Origin: Sneathiella sedimenti
GTDB taxonomy: Bacteria; Pseudomonadota; Alphaproteobacteria; Sneathiellales; Sneathiellaceae
NCBI RefSeq assembly: GCF_017313765.1
Contig: NZ_JAFLNC010000001.1
Coordinates: 806,001-870,000, forward strand
Direction of reading: 5' to 3'
DNA length: 64,000 nucleotides
In this document: one piece after another, positions 53,799 through 63,497 of the stretch
Layout: every line of letters begins with the position of its first letter
Numbering within the stretch: position 1 is the first letter of the stretch
Program-made: the position numbers and the translations under genes
Notes under the pieces: generated by a model
What the model saw: only the letters and a program-made list of their open reading frames with translations
What the model was told of the DNA's origin: nothing
The model's database searches: none

Positions 53799-54752
53799 CT
53801 ATTTTTTGCCGGCGCTGGTGGCTTTTTCGTCCGGCGCCTTATTAGAGTCAGAAGATTTGCCAGTTTTCTTGCCGTTACTCTTCATCACCGCGGGCGGCAG
53901 TTTCAGCTTTGTGCCTAGCAAATCGATCACCCGACACAGGGTTTCGCGCATTTCCTGGCGATGCACGACCATGTCGAGCATGCCATGCTCCAGCAGGAAC
54001 TCCGCGCGCTGGAACCCGTCGGGCAGGGTTTCACGGATCGTTTCCTCAATCACGCGGGGACCGGCAAAGCAGATAAGCGCGCCCGGCTCCGCAATCTGGA
54101 TATCCCCCAGCATGGCGTAAGATGCCGTGACCCCACCTGTTGTCGGGTCGGTGAGGACCACGATAAACGGCAGGCGGCTTTCTTTTAGGCGCTGGATCGC
54201 GACTGTCGTGCGCGGCATCTGCATGAGGGAGAGTATCCCCTCCTGCATCCGGGCGCCCCCGGCAGCCGAAAAGAGGATCAGCGGGGCTTTCTGCAAAATT
54301 GCGAGTTTGGAGGCGGCGACAATGGCCTCTCCCACGGCCAATCCCAAGGATCCGCCCATGAAATCGAAATTCTGCACAGAGATAACCGCCGGGTTGCCAC
54401 CCATCTTACCATGGGCGACCTTCATCGCGTCGACATCACCGGTCTTGTTGCGGGCATCCTTCAACCGCTCTGTATAGCGTTTGGAATCACGGAATTTTAA
54501 CGGGTCAACCGGGACTTCCGGCAGTTCGATAAGATCGTATTTCGCGTCATCGAACAGCGCCTCGAACCGTTCTTTCGGCGAGATACGCATATGGTAGTCG
54601 CAATGGGTGCAGACATTCTGGTTGGCTTGCAGGTCGTTATGGAACAGCATCTGGCCGCAATCGGGGCATTTAACCCAGAGATTGTCGGGGGTATCCTGTT
54701 TCGTTGTCAGTTGCCGGAATTTCGGCAGGACCTTGTTCGTCAACCAGTTCAT
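53799..54752 (-). CDS. accD: Acetyl-CoA carboxylase carboxyltransferase beta subunit
   Basis: Beta subunit of the carboxyltransferase forming malonyl-CoA, the first step of fatty acid synthesis. The N-terminal four-cysteine zinc finger is [13 protein letters not shown] ... CTHCDYHM at about residues 29-54. The crotonase-like core has the [18 protein letters not shown] and [17 protein letters not shown] signatures. A short Lys/Ser-rich tail ends it. It has 317 residues. It is placed between trpA and folC, the common proteobacterial order. Confidence 0.97.
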   Translation of the reverse strand: MNWLTNKVLPKFRQLTTKQDTPDNLWVKCPDCGQMLFHNDLQANQNVCTHCDYHMRISPKERFEALFDDAKYDLIELPEVPVDPLKFRDSKRYTERLKDARNKTGDVDAMKVAHGKMGGNPAVISVQNFDFMGGSLGLAVGEAIVAASKLAILQKAPLILFSAAGGARMQEGILSLMQMPRTTVAIQRLKESRLPFIVVLTDPTTGGVTASYAMLGDIQIAEPGALICFAGPRVIEETIRETLPDGFQRAEFLLEHGMLDMVVHRQEMRETLCRVIDLLGTKLKLPPAVMKSNGKKTGKSSDSNKAPDEKATSAGKK

Positions 54753-54764
54753 GTTTGTGTCCTG

Positions 54765-55583
54765 TTACGTCTTTTTTACGCTGCGGATACCCGCTGAAAT
54801 CTCGCGCGCCAGTTCAAGCACCCGATTTACTGAATCCTTATCATTGCTGCCGAGGGCAACTTGCTCAACAAGAGCAGTGCCGACAACCGCACCGTCGGCT
54901 ATTTTCGCTATTTCCGCAGCCTGCGCCCCGGTGCGAAGGCCAAATCCCACTGCTATCGGCAGATCCGTCGTCTTGCGGATCCGGGTGAGGGCGGTTGCAA
55001 CATCGCTCGCTTTTGGCGCCGCGGCGCCTGTGGTTCCGGCAATAGAGACATAATAAAGGAAGCCGGATGAATTGGCGAGAACCTTCGGCAGGCGTTTATC
55101 GTCGGTGGTCGGTGTCGCGAGGCGAATGAAGTTAAGCCCGGCCTCGCGCGCGGGAAGACAAAGTTCCTTGTCCTCCTCGGACGGAAGGTCAACGACAATC
55201 AGCCCATCGACCCCGGCGCTCGTTGCATCCGTGAGAAACTGATCGACCCCATAGCTATAAATGGGATTATAATAGCCCATCAGCACGATCGGCGTGTCGT
55301 TATCGTCCTGTCGAAACTCGGAAATCAGTTTCAGCGTCTTCTTCAAGGTCATTCCGCCGGCGAGCGCACGAAGCCCCGCCTGTTGGATCGCCGGGCCATC
55401 AGCCATTGGGTCGGTGAAGGGCAGCCCGACCTCGATAATATCCGCTCCGGCACCGGGCAGCCCCTTTACAATCTCAAGCGCGGCATCATAATTCGGGTCG
55501 CCCGCCATGACATAGGTGACAAAGGCAGCGCGCCCTTCGGCTTTCAAGGCCTTGAAACGGCGGTCAATACGGGTATCACTCAC
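54765..55583 (-). CDS. trpA: Tryptophan synthase alpha chain
   Basis: Cleaves indole-glycerol phosphate and channels indole to TrpB. The TIM barrel has the catalytic Glu in [21 protein letters not shown] near residue 50 and the catalytic Asp in the same stretch. [22 protein letters not shown] and [12 protein letters not shown] follow, and the phosphate site is in [13 protein letters not shown]. It has 272 residues and overlaps trpB by 4 bp. Confidence 0.97.
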   Translation of the reverse strand: MSDTRIDRRFKALKAEGRAAFVTYVMAGDPNYDAALEIVKGLPGAGADIIEVGLPFTDPMADGPAIQQAGLRALAGGMTLKKTLKLISEFRQDDNDTPIVLMGYYNPIYSYGVDQFLTDATSAGVDGLIVVDLPSEEDKELCLPAREAGLNFIRLATPTTDDKRLPKVLANSSGFLYYVSIAGTTGAAAPKASDVATALTRIRKTTDLPIAVGFGLRTGAQAAEIAKIADGAVVGTALVEQVALGSNDKDSVNRVLELAREISAGIRSVKKT

Positions 55584-56791
55584 AACTCAACTCCCAGCGC
55601 ATCGGCAACAGTGAAAATGTCCTTATCGCCCCGACCGGAGAGATTGATTACGATGATATGATCCTTCGGGAGGTCCGGCGCGAGCTTTTCAAGATAGGCA
55701 AGTGCATGGGCGCTCTCGAGTGCGGGGATAATTCCCTCCAGCTTGCAGCAAAGCTGGAAGGCGTCCAGTGCCTCCGCGTCCGTCGCGTTTACATATTTGA
55801 CCCGCCCGATGTCATTAAGCCAGGAATGCTCGGGCCCGATACCGGGATAGTCGAGTCCTGCGGAAATGGAATGCGCCTCCAATATCTGGCCGTCGTCATC
55901 CTGCAGCAGATAGGTGCGGTTACCATGCAATACGCCCGGTCGTCCGCCTTTCAGAGACGCCGCATGTTTATCGGTATCGATACCGTGGCCCGCGGCCTCG
56001 ACACCGATGATCTCGACCTTTTCGTCATCCAGAAACGGGTGGAACAGGCCCATTGCGTTTGATCCGCCGCCGATGCAGGCAAGCAGCGTATCTGGCAGCC
56101 GCCCTTCCGCTTCCATGATCTGGCGGCGGGTTTCCTCGCCGATCACGCATTGAAAATCGCGGACCAGTTCGGGGTAGGGATGCGGTCCCGCAACCGTGCC
56201 GATGATATAGAAGGTATCGTCCACATTCGTCACCCAGTCACGAAGGGCTTCGTTCATCGCGTCCTTTAGGGTACGCGCGCCGGATTTGACGGGAATGACG
56301 TCTGCGCCCAGCAATTTCATGCGGAAAACGTTAGGTTTCTGCCGCTCGATATCCGTTTCGCCCATATAGATTGCGCATTCAAGACCAAACCGCGCGGCGA
56401 CAGTGGCTGTGGCAACCCCGTGCTGGCCTGCGCCGGTCTCGGCAATGATGCGTTTCTTGCCCATGCGCCGGGCAAGCAGGATCTGGCCCATGCAGTTGTT
56501 GATCTTGTGTGCGCCGGTGTGGTTCAGGTCTTCGCGCTTGAGGTAGATTTTCGCGCCGCCGTAATGCTCGGTCAGCCGCTCGGCAAAATAAAGCGGGGAT
56601 TCGCGGCCGACAAAATTTTTCAGCAGGCCGGAAAGCTCCTTGGCAAATTCGGGGTCCTTTTTGGACGCCTCATAGGCGGCATCCAGTTCGAGGATAAGCG
56701 GCATCAATGTTTCAGCGACAAATTGCCCGCCGAATATACCGAAATGACCGGTTTCGTCCGGGCCGGTGCGATAGCTGTTCAGTTTCGCCAT
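55580..56791 (-). CDS. trpB: Tryptophan synthase beta chain
   Basis: PLP enzyme joining indole and serine. The cofactor Lys is in the signature [23 protein letters not shown] near residue 89, the phosphate-binding loop is [13 protein letters not shown] near 234, and [18 protein letters not shown] follows. [15 protein letters not shown] is also present. The 403 residues are typical of TrpB1. It overlaps trpA by 4 bp and lies 27 bp after trpF. Confidence 0.97.
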   Translation of the reverse strand: MAKLNSYRTGPDETGHFGIFGGQFVAETLMPLILELDAAYEASKKDPEFAKELSGLLKNFVGRESPLYFAERLTEHYGGAKIYLKREDLNHTGAHKINNCMGQILLARRMGKKRIIAETGAGQHGVATATVAARFGLECAIYMGETDIERQKPNVFRMKLLGADVIPVKSGARTLKDAMNEALRDWVTNVDDTFYIIGTVAGPHPYPELVRDFQCVIGEETRRQIMEAEGRLPDTLLACIGGGSNAMGLFHPFLDDEKVEIIGVEAAGHGIDTDKHAASLKGGRPGVLHGNRTYLLQDDDGQILEAHSISAGLDYPGIGPEHSWLNDIGRVKYVNATDAEALDAFQLCCKLEGIIPALESAHALAYLEKLAPDLPKDHIIVINLSGRGDKDIFTVADALGVEL

Positions 56792-56818
56792 GGTCTGGTT
56801 TGCCTCAAACTTCCTAAT

Positions 56819-57472
56819 TTATGCATCAATGGCGGCAACCGCCGCCATAAAGGCCTCAATTGCCGCCGGGTTCTTGCGTCCGGGCTCGAACTCGACACCG
56901 GAGGAGGTGTCGACAATCTTTGCGCCGGAGATACGGACCGCCTCGGCGATATTCTCCGCGGTGAGCCCGCCCGCCAGCATCCAGGGGCTGCTGATAGTTG
57001 CGTTTGCCAGCAGATCCCAGTCAAACGCCAGGCCATTGCCACCCGGCAGGGCGTTTTTCATGCTTTTAGGCTCTTTCGCGTCAAACAGCAACATATCGGC
57101 GACACCGTCATAGCGGGCAATCTCATCAAGAGAGGCAGCGCTGTCAATCTTGATCGCCTTGATCACCGGCAGGCTGTAAGTATCCCTGATTTCGCGCACC
57201 CGTTCCGGCGACTCCGATCCATGAAGCTGTATCCAGTCTAGTGATACGGTCGTAAGGACGTCACGGATCAGCTTTTCATCCGGATCAACAAACAATCCCA
57301 CCTTCTTGACATGGGACGGTACCTTTGCGGTAAGCAAGGCCGCCTCATCGGGGGTAATATTGCGCGGGCTCGGCCCGTAAAAGACAAAACCGACGAAGGC
57401 CGCTCCATTTAGGACAGCAGCCTCAACGGCGGTAACGTCACTGAGACCGCATATTTTTGCCTGGATGGTCAT
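56819..57472 (-). CDS. trpF: Phosphoribosylanthranilate isomerase
   Basis: Isomerises phosphoribosylanthranilate in tryptophan synthesis. The catalytic Cys is in AKICGLSDVTAVEAAVLNGA at residue 7, and the catalytic Asp is in LLFDAKEPKSMKNALPGGNGLAFDWDLL. PWMLAGGLTAENIAEAV and DTSSGVEFEPGRKNPAAIEAF complete the phosphate site. I choose the ATG at 57472, just after the pyrF stop; the frame continues to 57496 inside pyrF. It has 217 residues. Confidence 0.96.
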   Translation of the reverse strand: MTIQAKICGLSDVTAVEAAVLNGAAFVGFVFYGPSPRNITPDEAALLTAKVPSHVKKVGLFVDPDEKLIRDVLTTVSLDWIQLHGSESPERVREIRDTYSLPVIKAIKIDSAASLDEIARYDGVADMLLFDAKEPKSMKNALPGGNGLAFDWDLLANATISSPWMLAGGLTAENIAEAVRISGAKIVDTSSGVEFEPGRKNPAAIEAFMAAVAAIDA

Positions 57473-57473
57473 T

Positions 57474-58184
57474 TTAGGCAGCAATATCCCCGACAATTGC
57501 GCTGACGGCGGCGGCGGGATCCTCTGCGCCCGTGATCGGGCGGCCGATCACCAGGTAAGTTGCGCCGTCGGTCATTGCCTCTATGGGGGTCTTCACTCGC
57601 TTCTGGTCTCCATGATCGGTGCCTATGGGGCGGATACCGGGTACCACCAGCTTGAAATCGGGTCCGCAAACCCGGCGCAGCGCCTGAATTTCCTGTGGGG
57701 CGCATATGACGCCGTCGGCGCCATTCTTTTGCGCGAGTTCCGCAAGGCGCAGGACCTGGTCTTTCGCCGGACTGTCGACGCCAACCGCGTTCAGGTCCGC
57801 ATCATCCATGCTGGTCAGCACCGTCACGCCGAGAATAAGCGGGCGCCCTTCACCAAATTCGGCGGAGGCATCGGCTGCCGCGCGGATCATGGCGGGCCCG
57901 CCGCTTGCGTGAATGGTGAGCATGGTCGGCTTGATAAATTTCGCCGCGGCGCGTACGCCGCCTGCGACCGTGTTCGGGATGTCATGGAACTTGAGGTCGA
58001 GAAACAGAGGGGTCATCTCGCCCGCGACGGCCATGACGCCTTGCGGTCCATGAGAGGTGAAAAACTCCTTGCCGAGCTTGATGCCACCAGAAATGGGAGC
58101 AATCGACTTGCCGAGCGCGATCGCCGCGTCAAGGTCGGTCGTATCAATGGCTGTGAAAACGGCGTTTTGCGGCGTCAGTCTCAT
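57474..58184 (-). CDS. pyrF: Orotidine 5'-phosphate decarboxylase
   Basis: Final step of UMP synthesis. The catalytic Asp-Lys array is in LFLDLKFHDIPNTVAGGVRAA near residue 65. AIDTTDLDAAIALGKSI is at the N-terminus, and VPGIRPIGTDHGDQKRVKTPIEAMTDGATYLVIGRPIT is the C-terminal phosphate-binding part. The 236 residues are normal. It begins the unit that continues with trpF, pairing a pyrimidine gene with tryptophan genes, an arrangement common in this class. Confidence 0.96.
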   Translation of the reverse strand: MRLTPQNAVFTAIDTTDLDAAIALGKSIAPISGGIKLGKEFFTSHGPQGVMAVAGEMTPLFLDLKFHDIPNTVAGGVRAAAKFIKPTMLTIHASGGPAMIRAAADASAEFGEGRPLILGVTVLTSMDDADLNAVGVDSPAKDQVLRLAELAQKNGADGVICAPQEIQALRRVCGPDFKLVVPGIRPIGTDHGDQKRVKTPIEAMTDGATYLVIGRPITGAEDPAAAVSAIVGDIAA

Positions 58185-58295
58185 GGCAGGGCCTCCTGTT
58201 TTCTGAGATATAGGCGAATTCAGCGGCGATAATAGAGGCTTTTGCTAAAATGAAAAGCGATAGAGGCGCAAATTACCGAATTTTCAGGTGAAAAT

Positions 58296-59234
58296 CTAAC
58301 GATTTGCCTGATAGGCAAGAATGGCGGCGGCAAGGTCCTCCAGCGCGGCGCCGGTCGACTTGAAAAGGGTGATTTCATCAGCCGACTCACGACCCGGATG
58401 AATGCCGCGACAGAGATCATAGAGGTCTGCCCGGATATCCCCCTCTTTTATAATGCCGGATTTCAGTGGCTGGACAATATCCCCCGCCTCGTTGAGACCG
58501 CCTTCCCGAGTATCTACAAAAAGACTCGCAATACCGACGGCAGCATCGTCGCTTTCACGCATGGCGGGCGTGAAGGCCCCGACCAGATCGAGGTGCGCGC
58601 CCGGTTTCAGCCAGTTGCCCTTGATCAGCGGCTCGGTGGAAAGCGTTGCGCAGGAAATGACGTCGGCGGTGCGCGCGGCGGCTTCAAGGTCGGTCACAGC
58701 CTGAGCCGAAAACCCTTCTTGTGTCAGCTCGGCCGCAAGTTTCTCCGCCTTTTCCGTTCGGTGGTTCCAGATAGTGACTTCCCTGATATCCCGCACGGCG
58801 GCATGTGCGCGGATCAGGCAGGGCGCCATGGCGCCAGCCCCCACCATCAGCATTTTTGAGGCATCTTTCCGCGCGAGATAGGAGGCGGCAAGCGCCGATG
58901 CGGCGGCGGTCCGCCGGGTTGTCAGCTCGCCCGCGTCCATCAAGGCAAGGGCGCTGCCGTTGTCCGCATCGAAGAGAAGATAGGTTCCCTGAACGGAGGG
59001 CAGGCCTTTCTCGCCATTTTCAGGCATCACTGTCACGGTTTTGAGCCCGAGAAATCCGCCAGATTGCCAGGCGGGCATGATCAGCAGCGTGCCCTTGCGC
59101 TCATTTTCCGGGTCTAGCCCGTGGTGATGGCGCAGCGGTTGGGTGCAACCGGAGACAAACATATCCCTGAGTGCATCGATCAGCGCCGGGTAATGGAGCG
59201 CGGCGGCAATTTCGGAATTTTCAATGATCCGCAT
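58296..59234 (-). CDS. Ornithine cyclodeaminase / alanine dehydrogenase family protein
   Basis: NAD-dependent member of the mu-crystallin family. The Rossmann site is MLMVGAGAMAPCLIRAHAAVR near residue 129, preceded by LTTRRTAAASALAASYLARKD. AARTADVISCATLSTEPLI and HLDLVGAFTPAMRESDD follow, with the conserved Asp in VDTREGG. Possible activities are ornithine cyclodeaminase, ketimine reductase or alanine dehydrogenase; the sequence does not decide. It has 312 residues and ends 111 bp before pyrF. lapA is 6 bp upstream. Confidence 0.92.
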   Translation of the reverse strand: MRIIENSEIAAALHYPALIDALRDMFVSGCTQPLRHHHGLDPENERKGTLLIMPAWQSGGFLGLKTVTVMPENGEKGLPSVQGTYLLFDADNGSALALMDAGELTTRRTAAASALAASYLARKDASKMLMVGAGAMAPCLIRAHAAVRDIREVTIWNHRTEKAEKLAAELTQEGFSAQAVTDLEAAARTADVISCATLSTEPLIKGNWLKPGAHLDLVGAFTPAMRESDDAAVGIASLFVDTREGGLNEAGDIVQPLKSGIIKEGDIRADLYDLCRGIHPGRESADEITLFKSTGAALEDLAAAILAYQANR

Positions 59235-59240
59235 TCGGGA

Positions 59241-59621
59241 TTACGGGCCTGTGTGATGCTCAATCTGGGGTTTATCGGTAATGGGCGGCGCGAGAGCGTC
59301 GGGCGTCGGGCCGTTGCTGCCGCGTGCACGGGCCTCTTCCAGGTCGCGGGTGAGTGCCATGTTCCTGCCCTTCAGTTCTTCTACCTCACGCTTGTGAACG
59401 CGATTTTCATGGCGAACCCCATGTCCTCGGAGCCAGGTCACGACGGAGCCGATAATCAGGCCGATAAAGCCCGCCGCCAGCAACAGGCCAAAAAGTGGCA
59501 GGTCAAACGCGAAAGGGAGCGGGTCGAGAGAGAAGGTCACTGTCTCCCGATTGGCGATGCTCAAGGCGGCTATCACCAGAGCGATAACAAGAAACAATAT
59601 CCAGGATATAAATTTCAACAT
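59241..59621 (-). CDS. lapA: LapA-family membrane protein
   Basis: Inner-membrane protein of the LapA (DUF1049) family, which with LapB tunes LPS synthesis in enterobacteria. Two hydrophobic helices are visible (about residues 3-24 and 42-66, GLLLAAGFIGLIIGSVVTW), followed by a short coiled coil (KREVEELKGRNMALTRDLEEA) and a Pro-rich tail. There is no lapB next to it here. It sits between ihfB and the ornithine cyclodeaminase homologue, on the same strand as both. Confidence 0.9.
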   Translation of the reverse strand: MLKFISWILFLVIALVIAALSIANRETVTFSLDPLPFAFDLPLFGLLLAAGFIGLIIGSVVTWLRGHGVRHENRVHKREVEELKGRNMALTRDLEEARARGSNGPTPDALAPPITDKPQIEHHTGP

Positions 59622-59691
59622 GGACGGCTTTCTGGTTCAGATATGGGTTTCTGCCAGACTAACGAAATTTAAAGTCAAATGCGATCTTTAC

Positions 59692-59976
59692 TTACCCTTC
59701 GGTGTTCAGCCGATCACGCAAATCTTTTCCGCATTTAAAATAGGGCACATATTTCTTATCCACCTGCACAGCCTCCCCGGTGCGCGGATTACGGCCGACA
59801 CGTGCGGCGCGTTCCTTGGTGGAAAATGCCCCGAAACCACGAAGCTCGACCCGGTCGCCGCGTGCCAGAGCATCGGAAATTTCGTCAAATATGGTGGTTA
59901 CAATACGCTCCACATCGCGCTGGTACAGATGGGGATTATTTTCCGCGATGATCGCTATAAGTTCAGATTTTATCAT
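59692..59976 (-). CDS. ihfB: Integration host factor beta subunit
   Basis: DNA-bending nucleoid protein of the HU/IHF family. The signature [22 protein letters not shown] is at about 47-68, with the intercalating Pro of the arm in NPRTGE. The N-terminus [25 protein letters not shown] is IHF-beta-like, and the C-terminus [11 protein letters not shown] is intact. It has 94 residues. It lies next to sppA and rpsA, as in many Alphaproteobacteria. Confidence 0.96.
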   Translation of the reverse strand: MIKSELIAIIAENNPHLYQRDVERIVTTIFDEISDALARGDRVELRGFGAFSTKERAARVGRNPRTGEAVQVDKKYVPYFKCGKDLRDRLNTEG

Positions 59977-60030
59977 TCGACACTCCCCGTCACGAAAATA
60001 TTATATCGATTATCTGTCATTTTCCCGATT

Positions 60031-60936
60031 TCAGTCAGGTTGCCAAAGGGAAAGCAGTCCGTCAAGTGTAAGTCTTTCTGATAAAACGCTTTTCCCCATC
60101 ATTTCCCCCAAAAGCCTTGCAATCAGAGGTTTTGGTTCGCTGTAATCGAGGGTACGGAGCGGCAGTCCGGCGGGAATCTGTTTCTCCGATTCCAGCCAGC
60201 TTTGCGCTTCCGTGATGCCACCGATCTCGTCAATCAGGCCGTTTTTCACCGCAACAAGGCCGATGACGACCCGACCGTCAGCAAGGGCGCGGACGTCATT
60301 TTCCGCCAAAGGACGGCGTGCCGTCACCAGGGAAACGAACCAGTCATAGGTGGCGGTGACCATGTCCTGCAGGTTTTCGCGACCCGCTTCGGATATCGGT
60401 TTGAAGGGCGAGGGCTCGCCTTTCAGCGCACCGGAGGTGATGGCAGTCGCACTTACGCCGACTTTTTTCATCAGTTCGGAAATTTCCGTCAATTGCACGA
60501 TCACGCCGATGGAGCCGACAATGGAGGATTCGCCCGCAAAGATACGGTCCCCGGCAAGTGCCGTCATATAACCACCAGACGCGCCCACCGTGCCGATCAC
60601 CGTCACCACGGGCTTGGTTTCCGCCACCCGGCGCAGAGCCTTGTAGAGCCGTTCGCTGCCATAGGTGGAGCCGCCGGGGCTGTTGATATAGACGACAAGC
60701 GCCTTTGCAGAGGGATCGGAGATAACAGTGTCGATGACCTCCTGACGGCGGTCATTTTCGACGATAATTTCAGTTACATCGAGGCGGGCGACGTGGTCGG
60801 TGACCTCTTCCGCGCTCATCTCGTTGAAAATCCAGACGCCAAGGATAATGACCAGCAGGATTGCCAGCAGGCGCCAAAAAGTCAGGCGCCGCTTGAGACG
60901 GCGCCTGATGTCGTAGTTTTCGCTATCGACAGACAT
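60031..60936 (-). CDS. sppA: Signal peptide peptidase SppA
   Basis: Inner-membrane Ser/Lys protease degrading cleaved signal peptides. An N-terminal membrane helix is at about residues 20-39 (FWRLLAILLVIILGVWIFN). The crotonase-like fold has VYINSPGGSTYGSERLYKALR and the catalytic Ser in GTVGASGGYMTALAGDRIFA. The catalytic Lys is in the ALKGEPSPFKPISEAGRE stretch. The 301 residues mark the short form. It is 56 bp after rpsA and 54 bp before ihfB. Confidence 0.95.
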   Translation of the reverse strand: MSVDSENYDIRRRLKRRLTFWRLLAILLVIILGVWIFNEMSAEEVTDHVARLDVTEIIVENDRRQEVIDTVISDPSAKALVVYINSPGGSTYGSERLYKALRRVAETKPVVTVIGTVGASGGYMTALAGDRIFAGESSIVGSIGVIVQLTEISELMKKVGVSATAITSGALKGEPSPFKPISEAGRENLQDMVTATYDWFVSLVTARRPLAENDVRALADGRVVIGLVAVKNGLIDEIGGITEAQSWLESEKQIPAGLPLRTLDYSEPKPLIARLLGEMMGKSVLSERLTLDGLLSLWQPD

Positions 60937-60992
60937 TATCAGCCTCTCGATGGATGTAATGAAGGTCGATAGCGATTTTGGTCATGGCCGGA

Positions 60993-62732
60993 TTACCCGT
61001 CCGTCTTGTCGTCGGAACCTGTGTCGTCATCTTCGTTGGCCTTACGCATGGCCGCACCGAGGATTTCACCCAGAGACGCACCGGCATCGGAAGAACCGTA
61101 CTGTGCAACGGCTTCTTTTTCTTCCGCAACTTCGCGTGCCTTGATCGACAGGGTAACTTTACGGGTCTTGTTGTCGATAGCCGTGATCTTGGCGTCGATC
61201 TTGTCGCCAACCGCAAAGCGGTCAGGACGCTGCTCGGCGCGATCGCGGCTCAGCTCACCCTTGCGGATGAAACCGACAACGCCTTCGCTGATTTCAACAT
61301 CAAGGCCGGCATCCTGAATCTTGGAAACCGTACAGGTTACGACGGCACCCTTCCGCATTTCAGCCGCGCCAGCGAATGGATCTTCGCTCAGCTGCTTGAT
61401 ACCAAGGCTCACGCGTTCCTTCTCAACATCGATGTCGAGAACTTTCGCCTTTACCGTATCACCCTTCTTGTATTCCTGAATGGCTTGCTCACCTGGCTGT
61501 GTCCAGTCGATGTCGGACATGTGGACCATGCCGTCAACGTCATTTTCAAGACCAACAAACAGACCGAATTCGGTGATGTTCTTGACAACACCCTCGATTT
61601 CCGTGCCAACCGGCGTCGTCTGGGCGAAGCTGTCCCATGGATTATCCATGCACTGCTTCAGGCCAAGGCTGATGCGGCGGCGAGCCTGATCGACTTCCAG
61701 GACCATGACTTCCACTTCCTGGGAGGTGGAAACGATCTTGCCCGGATGAACGTTCTTCTTGGTCCAGCTCATTTCGGAAACATGGACAAGGCCTTCAACA
61801 CCGGCTTCGAGTTCAACAAACGCACCGTAGTCGGTGATGTTGGTGACACGACCCGTGAATTTGGCGCCAACCGGATATTTCGCTTCAAGTGCTTCCCAAG
61901 GATCTTCCTCAAGCTGTTTCATGCCGAGGCTGATACGCTGGGTTTCCTTGTTGAGGCGGATAACCTGAACCTTGACGGTCTCGCCAATGGTGAGGGCTTC
62001 CGACGGATGGTTGACCCGGCGCCATGCGATATCGGTAACATGGAGCAGGCCATCGACACCACCCAGATCGACGAATGCGCCGTAATCGGTGATGTTCTTG
62101 ACCACGCCTTCCAGCGTCTGGCCTTCTTCGAGGGTACCGATCAGCTCGGAACGGGCTTCGGCGCGGCTTTCTTCCAGGACGGCGCGGCGGGAAACAACGA
62201 TGTTGCCCCGGCGACGATCCATTTTCAGGATCTGGAATGGCTGTGGAATACCGCGGAGCGGTCCGATGTCACGAACCGGGCGAACGTCCACCTGGCTGCC
62301 GGGCAGGAAGGCCACAGCGCCGGAGAGGTCGACCGTAAAGCCGCCCTTGACGCGGCCAAAGATGATTCCGTCAACCCGCTCGTTATTGCCAAAGGCAACT
62401 TCGAGTTTTTCCCAGGCTTCCTCGCGGCGGGCCTTGTCACGGGAGAGGACTGCTTCACCGGCAGTGTTTTCAATTCTTTCAAGAAATACCTCGACCGTGT
62501 CGCCGATTTTAAGGTCTGCTTCCTGGCCGGGGGCGGCGAATTCCTTCAGGGGAATGCGGCCTTCGGACTTCAATCCGACATCAATGATGGCAAGATCGTT
62601 TTCGATATTGATAACGGTGCCTTTGATGACGGTGCCTTCGAGGCTGTCGCTGGCGCCATAGGATTCGTCGAGAAGAGCTGCGAAATCCTCAACAGCGGGC
62701 ATGCCTTCATCGGCAAGAGATGTATCTGACAT
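60993..62732 (-). CDS. rpsA: 30S ribosomal protein S1
   Basis: Ribosomal protein that unfolds mRNA at the 30S platform. Six S1 OB-fold repeats can be counted over 579 residues. Examples are [24 protein letters not shown] near 33, [27 protein letters not shown] near 205, and [28 protein letters not shown] near 292. The C-terminus is acidic. The long open frame on the opposite strand is a shadow of this gene. It lies 147 bp after cmk, as in most Proteobacteria. Confidence 0.98.
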   Translation of the reverse strand: MSDTSLADEGMPAVEDFAALLDESYGASDSLEGTVIKGTVINIENDLAIIDVGLKSEGRIPLKEFAAPGQEADLKIGDTVEVFLERIENTAGEAVLSRDKARREEAWEKLEVAFGNNERVDGIIFGRVKGGFTVDLSGAVAFLPGSQVDVRPVRDIGPLRGIPQPFQILKMDRRRGNIVVSRRAVLEESRAEARSELIGTLEEGQTLEGVVKNITDYGAFVDLGGVDGLLHVTDIAWRRVNHPSEALTIGETVKVQVIRLNKETQRISLGMKQLEEDPWEALEAKYPVGAKFTGRVTNITDYGAFVELEAGVEGLVHVSEMSWTKKNVHPGKIVSTSQEVEVMVLEVDQARRRISLGLKQCMDNPWDSFAQTTPVGTEIEGVVKNITEFGLFVGLENDVDGMVHMSDIDWTQPGEQAIQEYKKGDTVKAKVLDIDVEKERVSLGIKQLSEDPFAGAAEMRKGAVVTCTVSKIQDAGLDVEISEGVVGFIRKGELSRDRAEQRPDRFAVGDKIDAKITAIDNKTRKVTLSIKAREVAEEKEAVAQYGSSDAGASLGEILGAAMRKANEDDDTGSDDKTDG

Positions 62733-62879
62733 ATTTGATTTCCTTCAAGATCCTGATATCAGGCCAAACCGGTCGTCCGGCGGATCGATGGCCACGGGCT
62801 TCTCCAAATCAAGATACGCACGCAAGAGAAGCGCTGTTAATGTTAAATTCCGGCGCGGTCGGAACGGTCTCCTTCATAT

Positions 62880-63497
62880 TCAGGCGGCGTCAATAATCTT
62901 GCAAGCCGCAGTAACAGCCGCTTCTATATCCAATTTTGAGGTATCAAGCAAGTGTGCATCGTCAGCTTTTTTGAGCGGAGCCGTGCCCCGGCCCTGATCG
63001 CGGGCGTCGCGAGCCTCCAAATCTTTGAGCACGGCATCATAGGTTGTCTGGATGCCCTTGGCGGCGAGTTCGTCGAAACGCCGGCGCGCCCGCACCTCGG
63101 CACTGGCGGTAACGAACAGTTTCACATCGGCGTCTGGGCAGACCACAGTGCCAATATCGCGCCCGTCCAGCACAGCGCCCGTGGGCGTTTGCGCGAAATC
63201 CCGCTGATATTGCAACAAGGCCGCGCGCACCGCCTGATTGGCGGCGACAATGGCAGCAATTTCTGCTGTTTCCTCGTTTCGAAGGGCGGGGTCATCGAGT
63301 GCAATGTCATCTAGGCTACCCGCAGCTTTAACCGCGAGTTCAAAATTGGTCGGGTCGCTTCCCAATCGCAACAATTTTAACGCGACGGCTCTGTAAAGCG
63401 AACCAGTATCAAGATAATTGAGATTATAGATTTGTGCGATTCGCCGGGCGAGAGTACCCTTACCCGCGGCGGCTGGTCCATCGATCGCGATAATCAT
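62880..63497 (-). CDS. cmk: Cytidylate kinase
   Basis: Phosphorylates CMP and dCMP. The P-loop [19 protein letters not shown] is at residues 3-21, followed by [16 protein letters not shown]. The NMP-binding region has [32 protein letters not shown], and the C-terminal [26 protein letters not shown] is diagnostic. It has 205 residues. It overlaps the end of aroA by 4 bp. Confidence 0.97.
   Translation of the reverse strand: MIIAIDGPAAAGKGTLARRIAQIYNLNYLDTGSLYRAVALKLLRLGSDPTNFELAVKAAGSLDDIALDDPALRNEETAEIAAIVAANQAVRAALLQYQRDFAQTPTGAVLDGRDIGTVVCPDADVKLFVTASAEVRARRRFDELAAKGIQTTYDAVLKDLEARDARDQGRGTAPLKKADDAHLLDTSKLDIEAAVTAACKIIDAA

Noticed and set aside
60978-62729. Open frame of 583 codons on the plus strand
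   Set aside because: It lies fully opposite rpsA, has no family features, and arises from the codon bias of the S1 gene.
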